From UBA5109 sp038148435 (GTDB taxonomy: Bacteria > Pseudomonadota > Gammaproteobacteria > Pseudomonadales > Pseudohongiellaceae): a stretch of DNA of 36,371 bases. The position numbers were made by a program, and so were the translations under genes. The stretch covers positions 1 to 36,371 of the forward strand of contig JAYQVM010000009.1 in NCBI GenBank assembly GCA_038148435.1, written 5' to 3'. Numbering within the stretch: position 1 is the stretch's first letter; each line of letters opens with the position of its first letter. Below, in pieces: positions 17,211 through 25,398 of the stretch. The notes under the pieces are model-generated. The model made no database searches. It saw only the letters and a program-made list of their open reading frames with translations, and had not been told where the DNA came from.

Positions 17211-19520
17211 ATGAAAAAACTCATCTACATCGTTACTGCCCTGGCCTTCCTGATCAACTTGGACCTCAATGAGCATAAACAGTGGCTCAGCGAGCAGTTT
17301 TACCAACAAACCGGGCGCAATCTCAATATCAATGGTGAGATCCAAAGCTCCTTCTATCCCTGGCTGGGCATACAGGTAGAGGGACTGCAAATCAGCAATC
17401 CGGCCGGTTTCAGTGAAAACACCTTTGTGCAAAGTGACTTTGCCGCCTTGCGGGTCCGCTTAATGCCCCTGTTAAGCCGCGATCTTGAAATAGACACCAT
17501 GGTGCTGCGTGGCACCACCGTCAATCTTGAAGTGGATGACGAAGGCTACAATAACTGGAGCTTCGCTAGCTTAGGGTCCGAAGAAAACCAGGACGGCCCC
17601 GATTCAAATGATGGCAGTCCAGACTTCAACCAACTGATCATCGGTGGCGTGCAGATTGAAGATGTCCTGATCAACTATGCCAACCTGCAAAGCGATCAGG
17701 GTATCAGTGCCAGCAATATAAACCTGCAGATTCCGGCACTGGTTTATGGTGATCCGCTGGATATCAACCTGAGTCTGCAGCTCAGCGCCAATCAATCGGC
17801 CCTGCAAAGTGAACTAAATCTGAGTGCCACCGTAAGCTATGACCTGGATAACAACAATTATGCCCTCAACAATCTGGTATTGGACTTTCTCGACAGCCGC
17901 CTGGTGGCCAGCCTCAGCAACAATGATGGCGACATCAGTGCCACTATGGATTTTAACACTCAGCGCAGCACTGAAATTCTGGCCTTGCTGGGTCAGGCAG
18001 AGCTGGCCGAGCAGATTCAAAGTATTTCTCTGAATCTGCAGGCCAATGGAAATGAGGCAGCCCTTCAGCTGGACAATCTGTCGCTAAATCTGCAACTGAG
18101 CGATGCCATACTCAGTGAAAGCAGTACGCTCAATCTTCAGGCTGAAGGTACGCTTGATCTGATGCGTGAAAATATTTTCATTGCGGCTTTTGCGCTCGAT
18201 GTCCTCGGCCTGAATGTAAACGGCCACTTAAGCGTCAATGATTATGGCAGTGACCCGAGAGTAAACGGCCAATTCAACCTATCTGCTTTTGATCCCGGTA
18301 AACTGGCACAGCTGCTGGCAGTCGACCTGCCCGCAAGACGTGACAGCAGTGTTTTGCAGACCCTGGCCCTGTCCAGCGCTTTCAGCATCGACAGCAATTC
18401 ACTTGCGCTGGATAACCTGAACCTGCAACTCGATGACAGCCAGATCAGCGGGGAGTTGGGTGTCCGCAACTTTTCCACTCCCACTTACACCTTTTCCCTT
18501 GAATTTTCAGCCATTGATCTGGATCGATATCTGGCTCCCGAATCTGCCCAGAGCGGCCAGAACAACAGTGAAGAAAGTGGCGAGTTGCCGCTGGATACAC
18601 TGCGCGCTCTGAAGGCCGAGGGCACGCTCAGGATCGATGAATTGCAAAGCAGCGGCCTTAGTCTGTCTAATGTTCTGTTAAGCATGAATGCCCGTGAAGG
18701 CCTGATTGAACTTAATCCGATCCAAGCTGAGCTTTACCAGGGTAAGTACAACGGCTCCCTCAGTCTGGATGCGCGTTCGGCAAGCCCTACTTTTAATCTG
18801 CAATCACAACTGCAAAACATCAATCTGGAGCCCATCTCCACAGATTTTATCGGCGCCTCCTACCTCCGTGGACAGGCTAATATCAGCCTGGGTCTCAGTA
18901 GCAGCGGCCTTAGCAGCCGTGACATCCTTTCTGCTATGAATGGCAATGCCAGCTTAGCAATCAGTGACGGTATTTTTTATGGAGTAGATGTCGGCTCGGT
19001 TCTTGGCCAACTGGAAACTATGATTCAGAGTCGACGAATGGTCAATCTTGATCGTGGGCAACAGACACGGTTTAGTGATCTCAGTGCCAGTGTTCAAATC
19101 GATAATGGCATTGCACGCACTGAGAACCTGTCTATCCAGGCAGCAGGTTTCAATATTAAGGGCAGCGGCATGCTGGCCAATTTGCAGAATAACTCACTGG
19201 ATTTTGACTTGCTCGCTGCCGTTAACCCGACCACCACTAGCCTGCAAAGCCAGCAATATGATATCGGGGGCTATTCCCTACCCATTAGCTGTACTGGCAG
19301 TATCAGCGCTCCACGCTGCCTGCCCGATATAGAAAATATTTTTTCTCAGGCCTTGGGTTCAGCCATTCAGCAAGGTGTCGGAGACCTTTTGCAACGTGTA
19401 CTGGATAATGATACTCAGGACTCGGCTAACAATGAGGAACAGTCGACACCGAGCGAGGGAGAAAACACCAGTCTGGAGCAGCAGCTTTTCAATCGAGTCC
19501 TGGAGCAACTTTTTCAGTAG
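17211..19520 (+). CDS. AsmA family protein
   Basis: 769 residues. A short N-terminal membrane segment (KKLIYIVTALAFLINL) is followed by the AsmA signature region EQFYQQTGRNLNINGEIQSSFYPWLGIQVEGLQISNPAGF (residues 29-68). Long beta-rich repeats, DUF3971-like in feel, follow; the C-terminal part ILSAMNGNASLAISDGIFYGVDVGSVL and NIKGSGMLANLQNNSLDFDL is diagnostic. The ATG has TAAGGA just upstream. AsmA-clan proteins (AsmA, TamB, YhdP) form periplasm-spanning grooves that carry phospholipid towards the outer membrane. The mlaA and mlaC genes immediately downstream reinforce a lipid-homeostasis role. The C-terminus ends in a low-complexity acidic linker plus a short helix. Confidence 0.9.
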   Translation: MKKLIYIVTALAFLINLDLNEHKQWLSEQFYQQTGRNLNINGEIQSSFYPWLGIQVEGLQISNPAGFSENTFVQSDFAALRVRLMPLLSRDLEIDTMVLRGTTVNLEVDDEGYNNWSFASLGSEENQDGPDSNDGSPDFNQLIIGGVQIEDVLINYANLQSDQGISASNINLQIPALVYGDPLDINLSLQLSANQSALQSELNLSATVSYDLDNNNYALNNLVLDFLDSRLVASLSNNDGDISATMDFNTQRSTEILALLGQAELAEQIQSISLNLQANGNEAALQLDNLSLNLQLSDAILSESSTLNLQAEGTLDLMRENIFIAAFALDVLGLNVNGHLSVNDYGSDPRVNGQFNLSAFDPGKLAQLLAVDLPARRDSSVLQTLALSSAFSIDSNSLALDNLNLQLDDSQISGELGVRNFSTPTYTFSLEFSAIDLDRYLAPESAQSGQNNSEESGELPLDTLRALKAEGTLRIDELQSSGLSLSNVLLSMNAREGLIELNPIQAELYQGKYNGSLSLDARSASPTFNLQSQLQNINLEPISTDFIGASYLRGQANISLGLSSSGLSSRDILSAMNGNASLAISDGIFYGVDVGSVLGQLETMIQSRRMVNLDRGQQTRFSDLSASVQIDNGIARTENLSIQAAGFNIKGSGMLANLQNNSLDFDLLAAVNPTTTSLQSQQYDIGGYSLPISCTGSISAPRCLPDIENIFSQALGSAIQQGVGDLLQRVLDNDTQDSANNEEQSTPSEGENTSLEQQLFNRVLEQLFQ

Positions 19521-19564
19521 GGAAGCCATTTTCTAGTTCATAAATCCAAATAGATTTATAGCCT

Positions 19565-19592
19565 TTGACCTTTTATAATCAATACTTATAGA
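19565..19592 (+). promoter_or_regulatory. Candidate sigma70 promoter for mlaA
   Basis: TTGACC (19565-19570) and TATAGA (19587-19592) are separated by 16 bp, in an AT-rich gap between asmA and mlaA. An overlapping TATAAT at 19574-19579 is a rival -10 but lacks a good -35. A start near 19600 leaves a leader of about 23 nt. It would allow mlaA-mlaC to be expressed apart from asmA. Confidence 0.4.
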
Positions 19593-19622
19593 AATTCTCG
19601 GACTCCCTGAAACGCTGAAATA

Positions 19623-20348
19623 ATGTATTATTTTTCTCGGATAAATAAGATCCTATTTTTGTTGATAATGTTCGCAGCTCCGACACTGCAGGCGCAGGAT
19701 GCGGAAGCTGATTTTTTCTTTTCTGATGAAGAAATGCTGGACGGTGAGATCGCTGACCCTTTTGAAAGACTCAACCGTATCACCTTTGCGGTCAATGACA
19801 AACTTTACCGCCTCCTGCTCAGCCCGGTAGTTAAAACCTATCGCCTAATTCCTGAACCTTTACGGGTATCAATTTCTAATTTTTATGACAACCTGACAGC
19901 GCCCGTTTCCAGTATAAACGCTTTACTGCAATTTGATTTGCCCAACGCGAGCTCTGAAATTTCACGCTTTGGCATCAATTCCACAATCGGTATTCTAGGC
20001 CTGTTTGATGTGGCCAACCAGATGGGCATTGAACGAGACCGGGAAGATTTTGGCCAGACACTGGGAAGCTGGGGCTTTGGTCATGGCTTTTACCTCATAG
20101 TGCCGGTTTTGGGGTTTTCCAGTTTTCGAGACTTTAGTGGACGCGCAGCGGGCTCCTTCCTAAATCCTAACAACTATGTTTGGGATCCCGAAGTGGAAGA
20201 GTGGTTATTCTACCAAACCCTAGATGAGGTTAATGATTTTTCCTTTGATGTGGACACCTATACAGCTTTTTATGACAGCGCCCTAGATCCCTATGTTTTC
20301 TTCCGTAGTGCCTATGTGCAGAACCGTGCCGGTGCTATAGATCAATAG
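19623..20348 (+). CDS. mlaA: MlaA (VacJ) outer-membrane phospholipid transport protein
   Basis: 241 residues. DPFERLNRITFAVNDKLYRLLLSPVVKTYRLIPEPLRVSISNFYDNL (residues 46-92) and the SRFGINSTIGILGLFDVA and REDFGQTLGSWGFGHGFYLIVPVLGFSSFRDF blocks are unmistakable MlaA. The protein sits in the inner leaflet of the outer membrane and removes mislocalised phospholipid, passing it to MlaC. The N-terminal signal (KILFLLIMFAAPTLQA|QDAEA) has no Cys, so unlike the E. coli lipoprotein it is predicted to be cut by signal peptidase I. No strong Shine-Dalgarno sequence is seen. It is followed 60 bp later by mlaC; the inner-membrane MlaFEDB complex is not in the window. Confidence 0.95.
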   Translation: MYYFSRINKILFLLIMFAAPTLQAQDAEADFFFSDEEMLDGEIADPFERLNRITFAVNDKLYRLLLSPVVKTYRLIPEPLRVSISNFYDNLTAPVSSINALLQFDLPNASSEISRFGINSTIGILGLFDVANQMGIERDREDFGQTLGSWGFGHGFYLIVPVLGFSSFRDFSGRAAGSFLNPNNYVWDPEVEEWLFYQTLDEVNDFSFDVDTYTAFYDSALDPYVFFRSAYVQNRAGAIDQ

Positions 20349-20408
20349 CCCATTAAATCTGCCGTCAGCAGTCTACTGCTTTATATTAAGAACACTGAGA
20401 TTCAACGA

Positions 20409-21029
20409 ATGAGACAAGAGATAGCAATCATGAAAGTAATATTGAGCTTCCGCAATTTTTTTCTGGCATTTATCGTAGGTATTGGCTTTTCACTATCTGC
20501 CATGGCTCAGTACGAGACACCATCGATAACTGTACAGAGCATGTTGGATGTGGTCTTAGACATATTACGTGCTCCCGATTTTGACATTGAGTCAGATAAG
20601 GCTCAAATTGATATGGCTGTCAGTGGCGCCTTTGACCCGAATACTATTGCCCAGAGTGCTCTGGGCGCATCTTACCGTGATTTTAGTCGGGAACAGCGCG
20701 CTGAATTTGAGGACATCTTTTTCAGCATTCTCAAGGATACCTATCTGGAGCGTTTGGATTCCTACACGGATGAAACCTTTGAAGTACTGGGTGAAAGCAT
20801 AGAGCCTCCCCGTGCTACAGTAGAAACTATGGTCAATACCACTAATTCACAGATAAAGGTCAACTACAGTCTGCGACAGCGCGATAATGGCTGGTTTATC
20901 TATGATATTATTGTTGAAGACGTAAGTTTGCTAAGCTCCTACCGCTCCACCTATCGAAGCATTATCCGCCGTGACGGTATTGAAGCCCTGTTTGAAGAGT
21001 TGCGAACCCAGGCAGCTGGCCTTGAGTAA
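20409..21029 (+). CDS. mlaC: MlaC periplasmic phospholipid-binding protein
   Basis: 206 residues from the ATG at 20409. An ATG at 20430 with AAGAG nine bases upstream gives a cleaner signal peptide (MKVILSFRNFFLAFIVGIGFS...AMA|Q) and may be the true start. Family features are the helical N-half (IAQSALGASYRDFSREQRAEFEDIFFSILKDTYLERL) and the beta core ending NGWFIYDIIVEDVSLLSSYRSTYRSIIRRDGIEALFEEL. MlaC ferries phospholipid between MlaA and the MlaFEDB transporter in the inner membrane. Directly downstream of mlaA, so very likely one transcript. The partner transporter must be encoded elsewhere. Confidence 0.94.
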   Translation: MRQEIAIMKVILSFRNFFLAFIVGIGFSLSAMAQYETPSITVQSMLDVVLDILRAPDFDIESDKAQIDMAVSGAFDPNTIAQSALGASYRDFSREQRAEFEDIFFSILKDTYLERLDSYTDETFEVLGESIEPPRATVETMVNTTNSQIKVNYSLRQRDNGWFIYDIIVEDVSLLSSYRSTYRSIIRRDGIEALFEELRTQAAGLE

Positions 21030-21052
21030 GGTGCCCAGGTTCGTGTTATAAT
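21022..21052 (+). promoter_or_regulatory. Candidate promoter at the end of mlaC
   Basis: A perfect TATAAT -10 (21047-21052) is preceded by TTGAGT (21022-21027) at a long 19-bp spacing; at 17 bp the hexamer would be the poorer GAGTAA. It lies across the mlaC stop codon and about 44 bp before the coiled-coil gene, so it could start a separate transcript for that gene and cinA. Confidence 0.4.
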
Positions 21053-21095
21053 CCGCGCCGAATTCCTTTAGCGTGATGACATTTAATCCTGATTC

Positions 21096-21911
21096 ATGGC
21101 CAGTTCCACTCTTAGCCTCAAAAGCCTTCGCGACAGCAGCACTCTAAAATCCGAAATCAGCAAGCTGGAATCAGAGAAAAAGGATCTGCTTGGCAAGCTC
21201 GAGCGTGAGCAGAAGCTGGTCAAAAAACTGCAGGATGATCTGATAAGTCAGAAAAAGGACTTCGAGCATTTGGAAAAACAGTTTGACCATTTCGCTGGAA
21301 TCGAAGCGGATTATGAGGCTCTGCAACAGGAAGTGCAGATGGAGAGACTGGAAAACCTGCTCAGCAAGGACAAGGTCGAAAACCAGAGCTCTTCTGCCAT
21401 CAAAAAGGCCCGTGACGAAATAAAAACACTCCAGCAGGAACTCAAAGAATTGAAACAGCTGGATCCTCAGCGCCTCAAACGTCAGGTTATTGACCTGAAA
21501 AAGAAAAATACCAGCCAGGCGAAAGAAAACAAAACTGTGAGTGCTGCATTGGTATCCGCCCGAAAGGAATTAAAAGAGACCAGCGCGGAAAAAGAAGGAC
21601 TTCAAAAGGAGCTGGAAAAGACTCTGAATGAGCAACATGCCTTTTGGCAGTCCAAGGACGGGCAATGGGCCCTCTTTGAAACCGGGCTGCTTCTCAAGGA
21701 TGAATCTCTCGCGGAAACTAAAAACATGAACCGCATCCGTTGCCTCAATAGGAGCACCGGCAGTTCAATTTTGAGCAAGGGGCTGATTGAAGAAGATAAG
21801 GACAAGGATAAAGTCAGCTGGTTTACGGATACCGATATCCCAGAAGAGGTTTCTATCGAAGCAGGCAAACGCCTCAAAGCGATAGCCACTAAATCCGAGG
21901 AAGATGATTAA
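21096..21911 (+). CDS. Coiled-coil protein of unknown function
   Basis: 271 residues, not recognised. Residues about 15-190 are nearly continuous charged heptads (KSEISKLESEKKDLLGKLE, then KARDEIKTLQQELKELKQL), predicted to form one long parallel coiled coil. The last 80 residues are different: HAFWQSKDGQWALFETGLLLKDE, then RCLNRSTGSSILSKGL and WFTDTDIPEEVSIEAGKRLKAI, looking like a small folded module with conserved-style aromatic positions. No signal peptide or membrane segment is seen, so it is probably cytoplasmic. It sits between mlaC and cinA on the same strand with its own likely promoter. Coiled-coil proteins near envelope genes are often scaffolds, but I have no evidence of a function. 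Confidence 0.75.
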   Translation: MASSTLSLKSLRDSSTLKSEISKLESEKKDLLGKLEREQKLVKKLQDDLISQKKDFEHLEKQFDHFAGIEADYEALQQEVQMERLENLLSKDKVENQSSSAIKKARDEIKTLQQELKELKQLDPQRLKRQVIDLKKKNTSQAKENKTVSAALVSARKELKETSAEKEGLQKELEKTLNEQHAFWQSKDGQWALFETGLLLKDESLAETKNMNRIRCLNRSTGSSILSKGLIEEDKDKDKVSWFTDTDIPEEVSIEAGKRLKAIATKSEEDD

Positions 21912-21953
21912 AACCTTTTCACTTCCCTCCACCACGCCGTTATCATCAGGCAT

Positions 21954-23231
21954 ATGAAACTGGAAATGATCTGTACAGGTGAGGAAGTACTTGCCGGACA
22001 AATAGTTGATACCAATGCTGCTTGGTTTGCCGACACCATGATGAATCATGGCATTGAACTGCAACGCAGAGTTACCGTCGGTGACCGCATGCAGGACCTA
22101 ATCGATATCTTCACCGAGTGTAGCCAACGTGCCGATGTGATTCTAGTCAATGGCGGTCTAGGACCTACCTCTGATGATCTTTCTGCAGAAGCCGCCGCAC
22201 TGGCGCTGGGTGAGGACCTTCAAGAAGATACCCAGTGGCGACAGCATCTGCAAGACTGGTATCGCGAACAAGGTCGTGAGTTTCCGAAAAGCAATCTGAA
22301 ACAGTGCCTGCTGCCTACCTCGGCGGTTCGCATCGACAACCCCAAAGGTACGGCTCCCGGTTTTCGTATAAAACTCAATCAAGCCTGGCTGTTTTTTACT
22401 CCAGGTGTGCCGGTTGAGTTCAAAACCATGGTAGAAGAACAATTTATTCCTTTTCTGCAGCAGGAATTTACCAGCACGCAATCAACCCGTTTACACAAAT
22501 TGCTAACCCTGGGGCATGGCGAATCCGTTCTGGCCGACAAACTGACAGCACTCACCTTCCCGCCAAACATTACGCTGGGCTATCGGCCATCAGCACCTCA
22601 TGTGGAAATCAAGGTCTTTGCTCGTGGTGAACAAGCCATCGGACAACTAAACGATTTTGTCGATGCGATTAAAAGCCTATTGGGCATAGCCATTGTGACG
22701 GAGAATTGCCCCTCTATCGCACAGTGTGTGCATGAACTCCTGCTACAAAATCACTGCACGCTCAGCCTAGCGGAATCCTGTACCGGAGGCATGCTGAGTT
22801 CACAAATGGTTGAATTTGCCGGCTCTTCTAACTATCTGCATCAGTCATTGGTGACCTATTCCAATCAGAGCAAACAGCAAATACTGGGTATTCCGGAAGC
22901 AAGCCTAGCTGAACACGGCTCCGTTTCGCTGGAGACTGCCATCGCTATGGCAGAGAGTGTGCGGGGACTGGCTAATAGCGATTATGCTCTGGCTATCAGT
23001 GGAATCGCCGGGCCGGATGGAGGAAGCGAAGAGAAACCGGTCGGCACCGTCTGCCTCGCCATTGCAGACAGAAAGGGCAGCCGGGCACAGATGATTCATC
23101 TGCCCTATCGGTCACGCAACCTGGTTCGAGTATTGAGTTGTGCAGTGGCTTTGGACATGCTCAGACGCACCCTGCTGAATCAGGAACCTATCGTTCCCTA
23201 TTCCTCCATTCCTGCATCTAAAACAATTTAA
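21954..23231 (+). CDS. cinA: CinA-like protein: MoCF-type domain plus NMN amidohydrolase
   Basis: 425 residues and two domains. The N-terminal molybdopterin-binding-like domain has EMICTGEEVLAGQIVDTNAAWFA and NGGLGPTSDDLSAEA (about 66-80), closely like E. coli YfaY. The C-terminal PncC-type domain is complete: LAESCTGGMLSSQMV (about 272-286), VTYSNQSKQQILGI, AISGIAGPDGGSEEKPVGTV. PncC deamidates nicotinamide mononucleotide to nicotinate mononucleotide, recycling pyridine nucleotide released by DNA ligase; the N-terminal domain of full CinA proteins can hydrolyse ADP-ribose. Both active-site regions look intact, so the protein is probably bifunctional. Not linked to recA here. It is the last gene of the plus-strand run from asmA. 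Confidence 0.92.
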   Translation: MKLEMICTGEEVLAGQIVDTNAAWFADTMMNHGIELQRRVTVGDRMQDLIDIFTECSQRADVILVNGGLGPTSDDLSAEAAALALGEDLQEDTQWRQHLQDWYREQGREFPKSNLKQCLLPTSAVRIDNPKGTAPGFRIKLNQAWLFFTPGVPVEFKTMVEEQFIPFLQQEFTSTQSTRLHKLLTLGHGESVLADKLTALTFPPNITLGYRPSAPHVEIKVFARGEQAIGQLNDFVDAIKSLLGIAIVTENCPSIAQCVHELLLQNHCTLSLAESCTGGMLSSQMVEFAGSSNYLHQSLVTYSNQSKQQILGIPEASLAEHGSVSLETAIAMAESVRGLANSDYALAISGIAGPDGGSEEKPVGTVCLAIADRKGSRAQMIHLPYRSRNLVRVLSCAVALDMLRRTLLNQEPIVPYSSIPASKTI

Positions 23232-23324
23232 CGAATTGCTGATAAACGTCTTGAATCGATAAAACTTACTGCTCATTGTGTCATGAGTACAGTGAGAATA
23301 CCTCTAGAAGTTGAATCATCAGGA

Positions 23325-23813
23325 TTAGGCATCCTCCTCCTTGGATGCAGATTCACTTTCTTCCAGAGCAATGGACAGACCACGCCGCAGATACTGGGTG
23401 GAAATACTGATCTCTGCCAGAAAACTCAGCAGGCCGACAGCCAGTAAGACCATGGCCCAGATAAACAAAAGTCCGACGGTCAGAGCAATATCTAGGCTGA
23501 CATATTCACCAATGAAGATGGCAATAATCACAAAGCAGACGCTCAATGCAGAAGTGGCACAGAGCCAGATGGCCCAGTTTATCAATCGCACCCGGCGCCA
23601 GAGGCTCCTAGATTCACTTTCAAGCCGAGGCCGAACTGACTGATACTTGTTTTGTCCCATCTGGTTTTCCAGTACCCGGGCCCGATCCACAATGCGTCCC
23701 AGCCTAGCAGACAGAACATTGAGGAAACCGGCAATGGCCGCCAATAGGAATACAGGTGCGACGGCTATCTGAATGGTGGTGGCGATGCCGATTATACTGC
23801 TAAATGGTTCCAT
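23325..23813 (-). CDS. DUF2721 family membrane protein
   Basis: 162 residues with three hydrophobic segments (about 8-33, 76-103 and 107-134). The N-terminal block TTIQIAVAPVFLLAAIAGFLNVLSARLGRIVDRARVLE (12-49) is the family signature, combining a membrane helix with a basic amphipathic stretch. A soluble Arg-rich loop and a charged tail (LEESESASKEEDA) complete it. The function of the family is unknown. The gene stands alone, convergent with cinA and divergent from the GST gene with 72 bp between starts. Confidence 0.85.
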   Translation of the reverse strand: MEPFSSIIGIATTIQIAVAPVFLLAAIAGFLNVLSARLGRIVDRARVLENQMGQNKYQSVRPRLESESRSLWRRVRLINWAIWLCATSALSVCFVIIAIFIGEYVSLDIALTVGLLFIWAMVLLAVGLLSFLAEISISTQYLRRGLSIALEESESASKEEDA

Positions 23814-23885
23814 ACTGTCTGGATCTTGCCCATTACCAAGTTTAAATCTGATAGACTAAACCGAAATTTATTGGTGACTTCTTTC

Positions 23886-24575
23886 ATGACTAATTTTAAC
23901 TTTCCTTCACGCTGGCTTCCACAGAATCCTAATCGACTACAGCTTTATTCACTGAACACACCAAATGGGCAAAAAGTTAGTTTATGTCTTGAGGAAATGG
24001 GCCTTGAGTATGATGCACATCTCATTCATATCGGTAAGGGTGATCAGCATGATCCCGAGTACCGGTTTATCAATCCTAATGGCAAAATTCCCAGCCTGAT
24101 CGACCCCAAGGGTCCGGGCGGAAAACCGATTGCCTTGATGGAAAGCATCGTCATTCTGATCTATCTAGCAGAGCTTAGCGGCACCCTACTACCGACGGTT
24201 GCGAGAAATCGCTTTGAGCACCTGCAATGGTTAAGCTTCCAGGCTGCCCATATTGGCCCCATGTTTGGGCAGTTCGGCCACTTCTATGTCTATGCCAAGC
24301 ACAAGACCAGTGACACCTATTCACTGGATCGCTATACCCAGGAAACTAGGCGGCTCCTACAGGTGCTTAATGAGCGACTGCAAGATCGGGAATTTTTCAT
24401 GGGTGACTACAGCATCGTAGATATAGCAATAATGCCCTGGGTAGACTGCCTGTCGAGCTATTACCAGGCCAGCGAACTTTTGGGTATTAGTGATTTTGAT
24501 CGGGTACAGGCATGGCACGAGAGCATCTGCAGAAGAAAAGCCTGGCAGATTGGTAAGGATATCTGTGCACCCTGA
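23886..24575 (+). CDS. Glutathione S-transferase, YghU/YfcG-like
   Basis: The ATG at 23886 (229 residues) is preferred: GGTGA lies eight bases upstream, while the TTG at 23826 adds an un-family-like N-terminus. The thioredoxin-like domain has LYSLNTPNGQKVSLCLEEMGLEYDAHLIHIGKGDQ with the YxxNTPNGxKV pattern of Nu-class enzymes, then NPNGKIPSLIDP and the ALMESIVILIYLAE glutathione-binding ES motif. The helical domain contains MFGQFGHFYVYA and DYSIVDIAIMPWV. YghU and YfcG are disulfide-bond reductases that can hold two glutathiones. A redox defence role fits the oxidative-stress island a few kb downstream, though no shared promoter is seen. Confidence 0.9.
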   Translation: MTNFNFPSRWLPQNPNRLQLYSLNTPNGQKVSLCLEEMGLEYDAHLIHIGKGDQHDPEYRFINPNGKIPSLIDPKGPGGKPIALMESIVILIYLAELSGTLLPTVARNRFEHLQWLSFQAAHIGPMFGQFGHFYVYAKHKTSDTYSLDRYTQETRRLLQVLNERLQDREFFMGDYSIVDIAIMPWVDCLSSYYQASELLGISDFDRVQAWHESICRRKAWQIGKDICAP

Positions 24576-24598
24576 AATTCAGGTCTTGGTAATTTTAA

Positions 24599-24706
24599 GC
24601 TCTTGATAGCAGGCATTCCATCGGTGACATTGCCCTAAAATACGGTTTTGCAATTCCGTAATTCTTCAGATATGCCTTCAAGAAACTATTAGGTAAAAAG
24701 CCATAG
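24599..24706 (+). pseudogene. Remnant of an AraC/XylS-family DNA-binding domain
   Basis: One frame reads ALDSRHSIGDIALKYGFAIP, a TAA stop (24659-24661), then FFRYAFKKLLGKKP and TAG (24704-24706). This is the second helix-turn-helix of an AraC regulator (compare SI.DIA...GF.....F.RAFKK.FG..P). The stop replaces one residue without shifting the frame. Everything N-terminal is gone; the preceding GST gene ends 24 bp upstream. The next gene encodes a GyrI-like domain, which in many regulators follows directly after this DNA-binding domain, so the two are probably halves of one former gene. Not expected to bind DNA. Confidence 0.75.
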
Positions 24707-24782
24707 AAACTTACGTAAACACCCCTATCGGCAACATAAGAAAGTCCTTTTCAAGCTTGCCGGTTTTAATAGGAGTATTCCA

Positions 24783-25244
24783 ATGGATGTCAAAATTGTA
24801 GATTTCCCAGAAACACGGATTGCCGCACTAGAACATCACGGTCCGGAGCATCTGATCTATCAGAGCGTTAAAAAATTCATTGAATGGCGTCAGGCTAATG
24901 GCATAAGTCCTAATAAAGCCGAAACCTATAGCGTGCATTACAGCGATCCGCTTATCACTTTGCCAGAAGATTATCGTCAAGACATTGCCGTTTCCGTCAG
25001 CAAAGCGGTGCCAGAAAACACACATGGCGTGATAAACAAGGTCATTCCAGGCGGGCGTTGCGCCATGATCAGGTACCAAGGATCCCGGGAGCACATACCT
25101 GCTGCTGATTATCTATATTCGCAGTGGTTTCCGCAAAGTGGGGAGGAACTCAGGGAGTTTCCCATCTTCTTTCATTACGTCAATGTCGGACCAGATCTCA
25201 AAGATTCTGAAATGATCACTGACTTATACTTGCCTATAAAATAA
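24783..25244 (+). CDS. Stand-alone GyrI-like (AraC effector-binding) domain protein
   Basis: 153 residues, the full length of a GyrI-like domain and close to E. coli SbmC (157). The pattern MDVKIVDFPETRIAALEHHGP, WRQANGISPNKAETYSVHYSDP, DIAVSVSKAVPENTHGVINKVIPGG and the ending FHYVNVGPDLKDSEMITDLYLPI matches the ligand-binding half of Rob-like AraC regulators. A strong AGGAG seven bases before the ATG shows it can be translated independently. The debris of an AraC DNA-binding domain immediately upstream implies origin by loss of that part. Free GyrI-like proteins bind small hydrophobic molecules or protect gyrase; which applies here is unknown. Confidence 0.82.
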   Translation: MDVKIVDFPETRIAALEHHGPEHLIYQSVKKFIEWRQANGISPNKAETYSVHYSDPLITLPEDYRQDIAVSVSKAVPENTHGVINKVIPGGRCAMIRYQGSREHIPAADYLYSQWFPQSGEELREFPIFFHYVNVGPDLKDSEMITDLYLPIK

Positions 25245-25398
25245 AATTAGCCCTTTGATATAAGTTTTATCTATGTCTGAATACCAAAGTGGCCGAATGC
25301 ATTATTAATGCTAGTGGCACTAACGATATTTTGGAGCTCTATAAAGGAACACCAGCAAAAGTATTACTTTAGTTCATTAGTTGATCAACATATAAGAA

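Noticed and set aside
19540..19559. ATAAATC...GATTTAT hairpin after asmA, considered as a terminator
   Set aside because: Seven A/T-rich pairs with no following T run; too weak to terminate.
23826..23885. TTG-initiated N-terminal extension of the GST
   Set aside because: No ribosome site, and the family N-terminus fits the ATG at 23886, which has GGTGA in place.
25270..25371. Protein-like stretch NTKVAECIINASGTNDILELYKG after the GyrI-like gene
   Set aside because: About 30 codons, no start, no family I recognise; it may be gene debris but cannot be supported.
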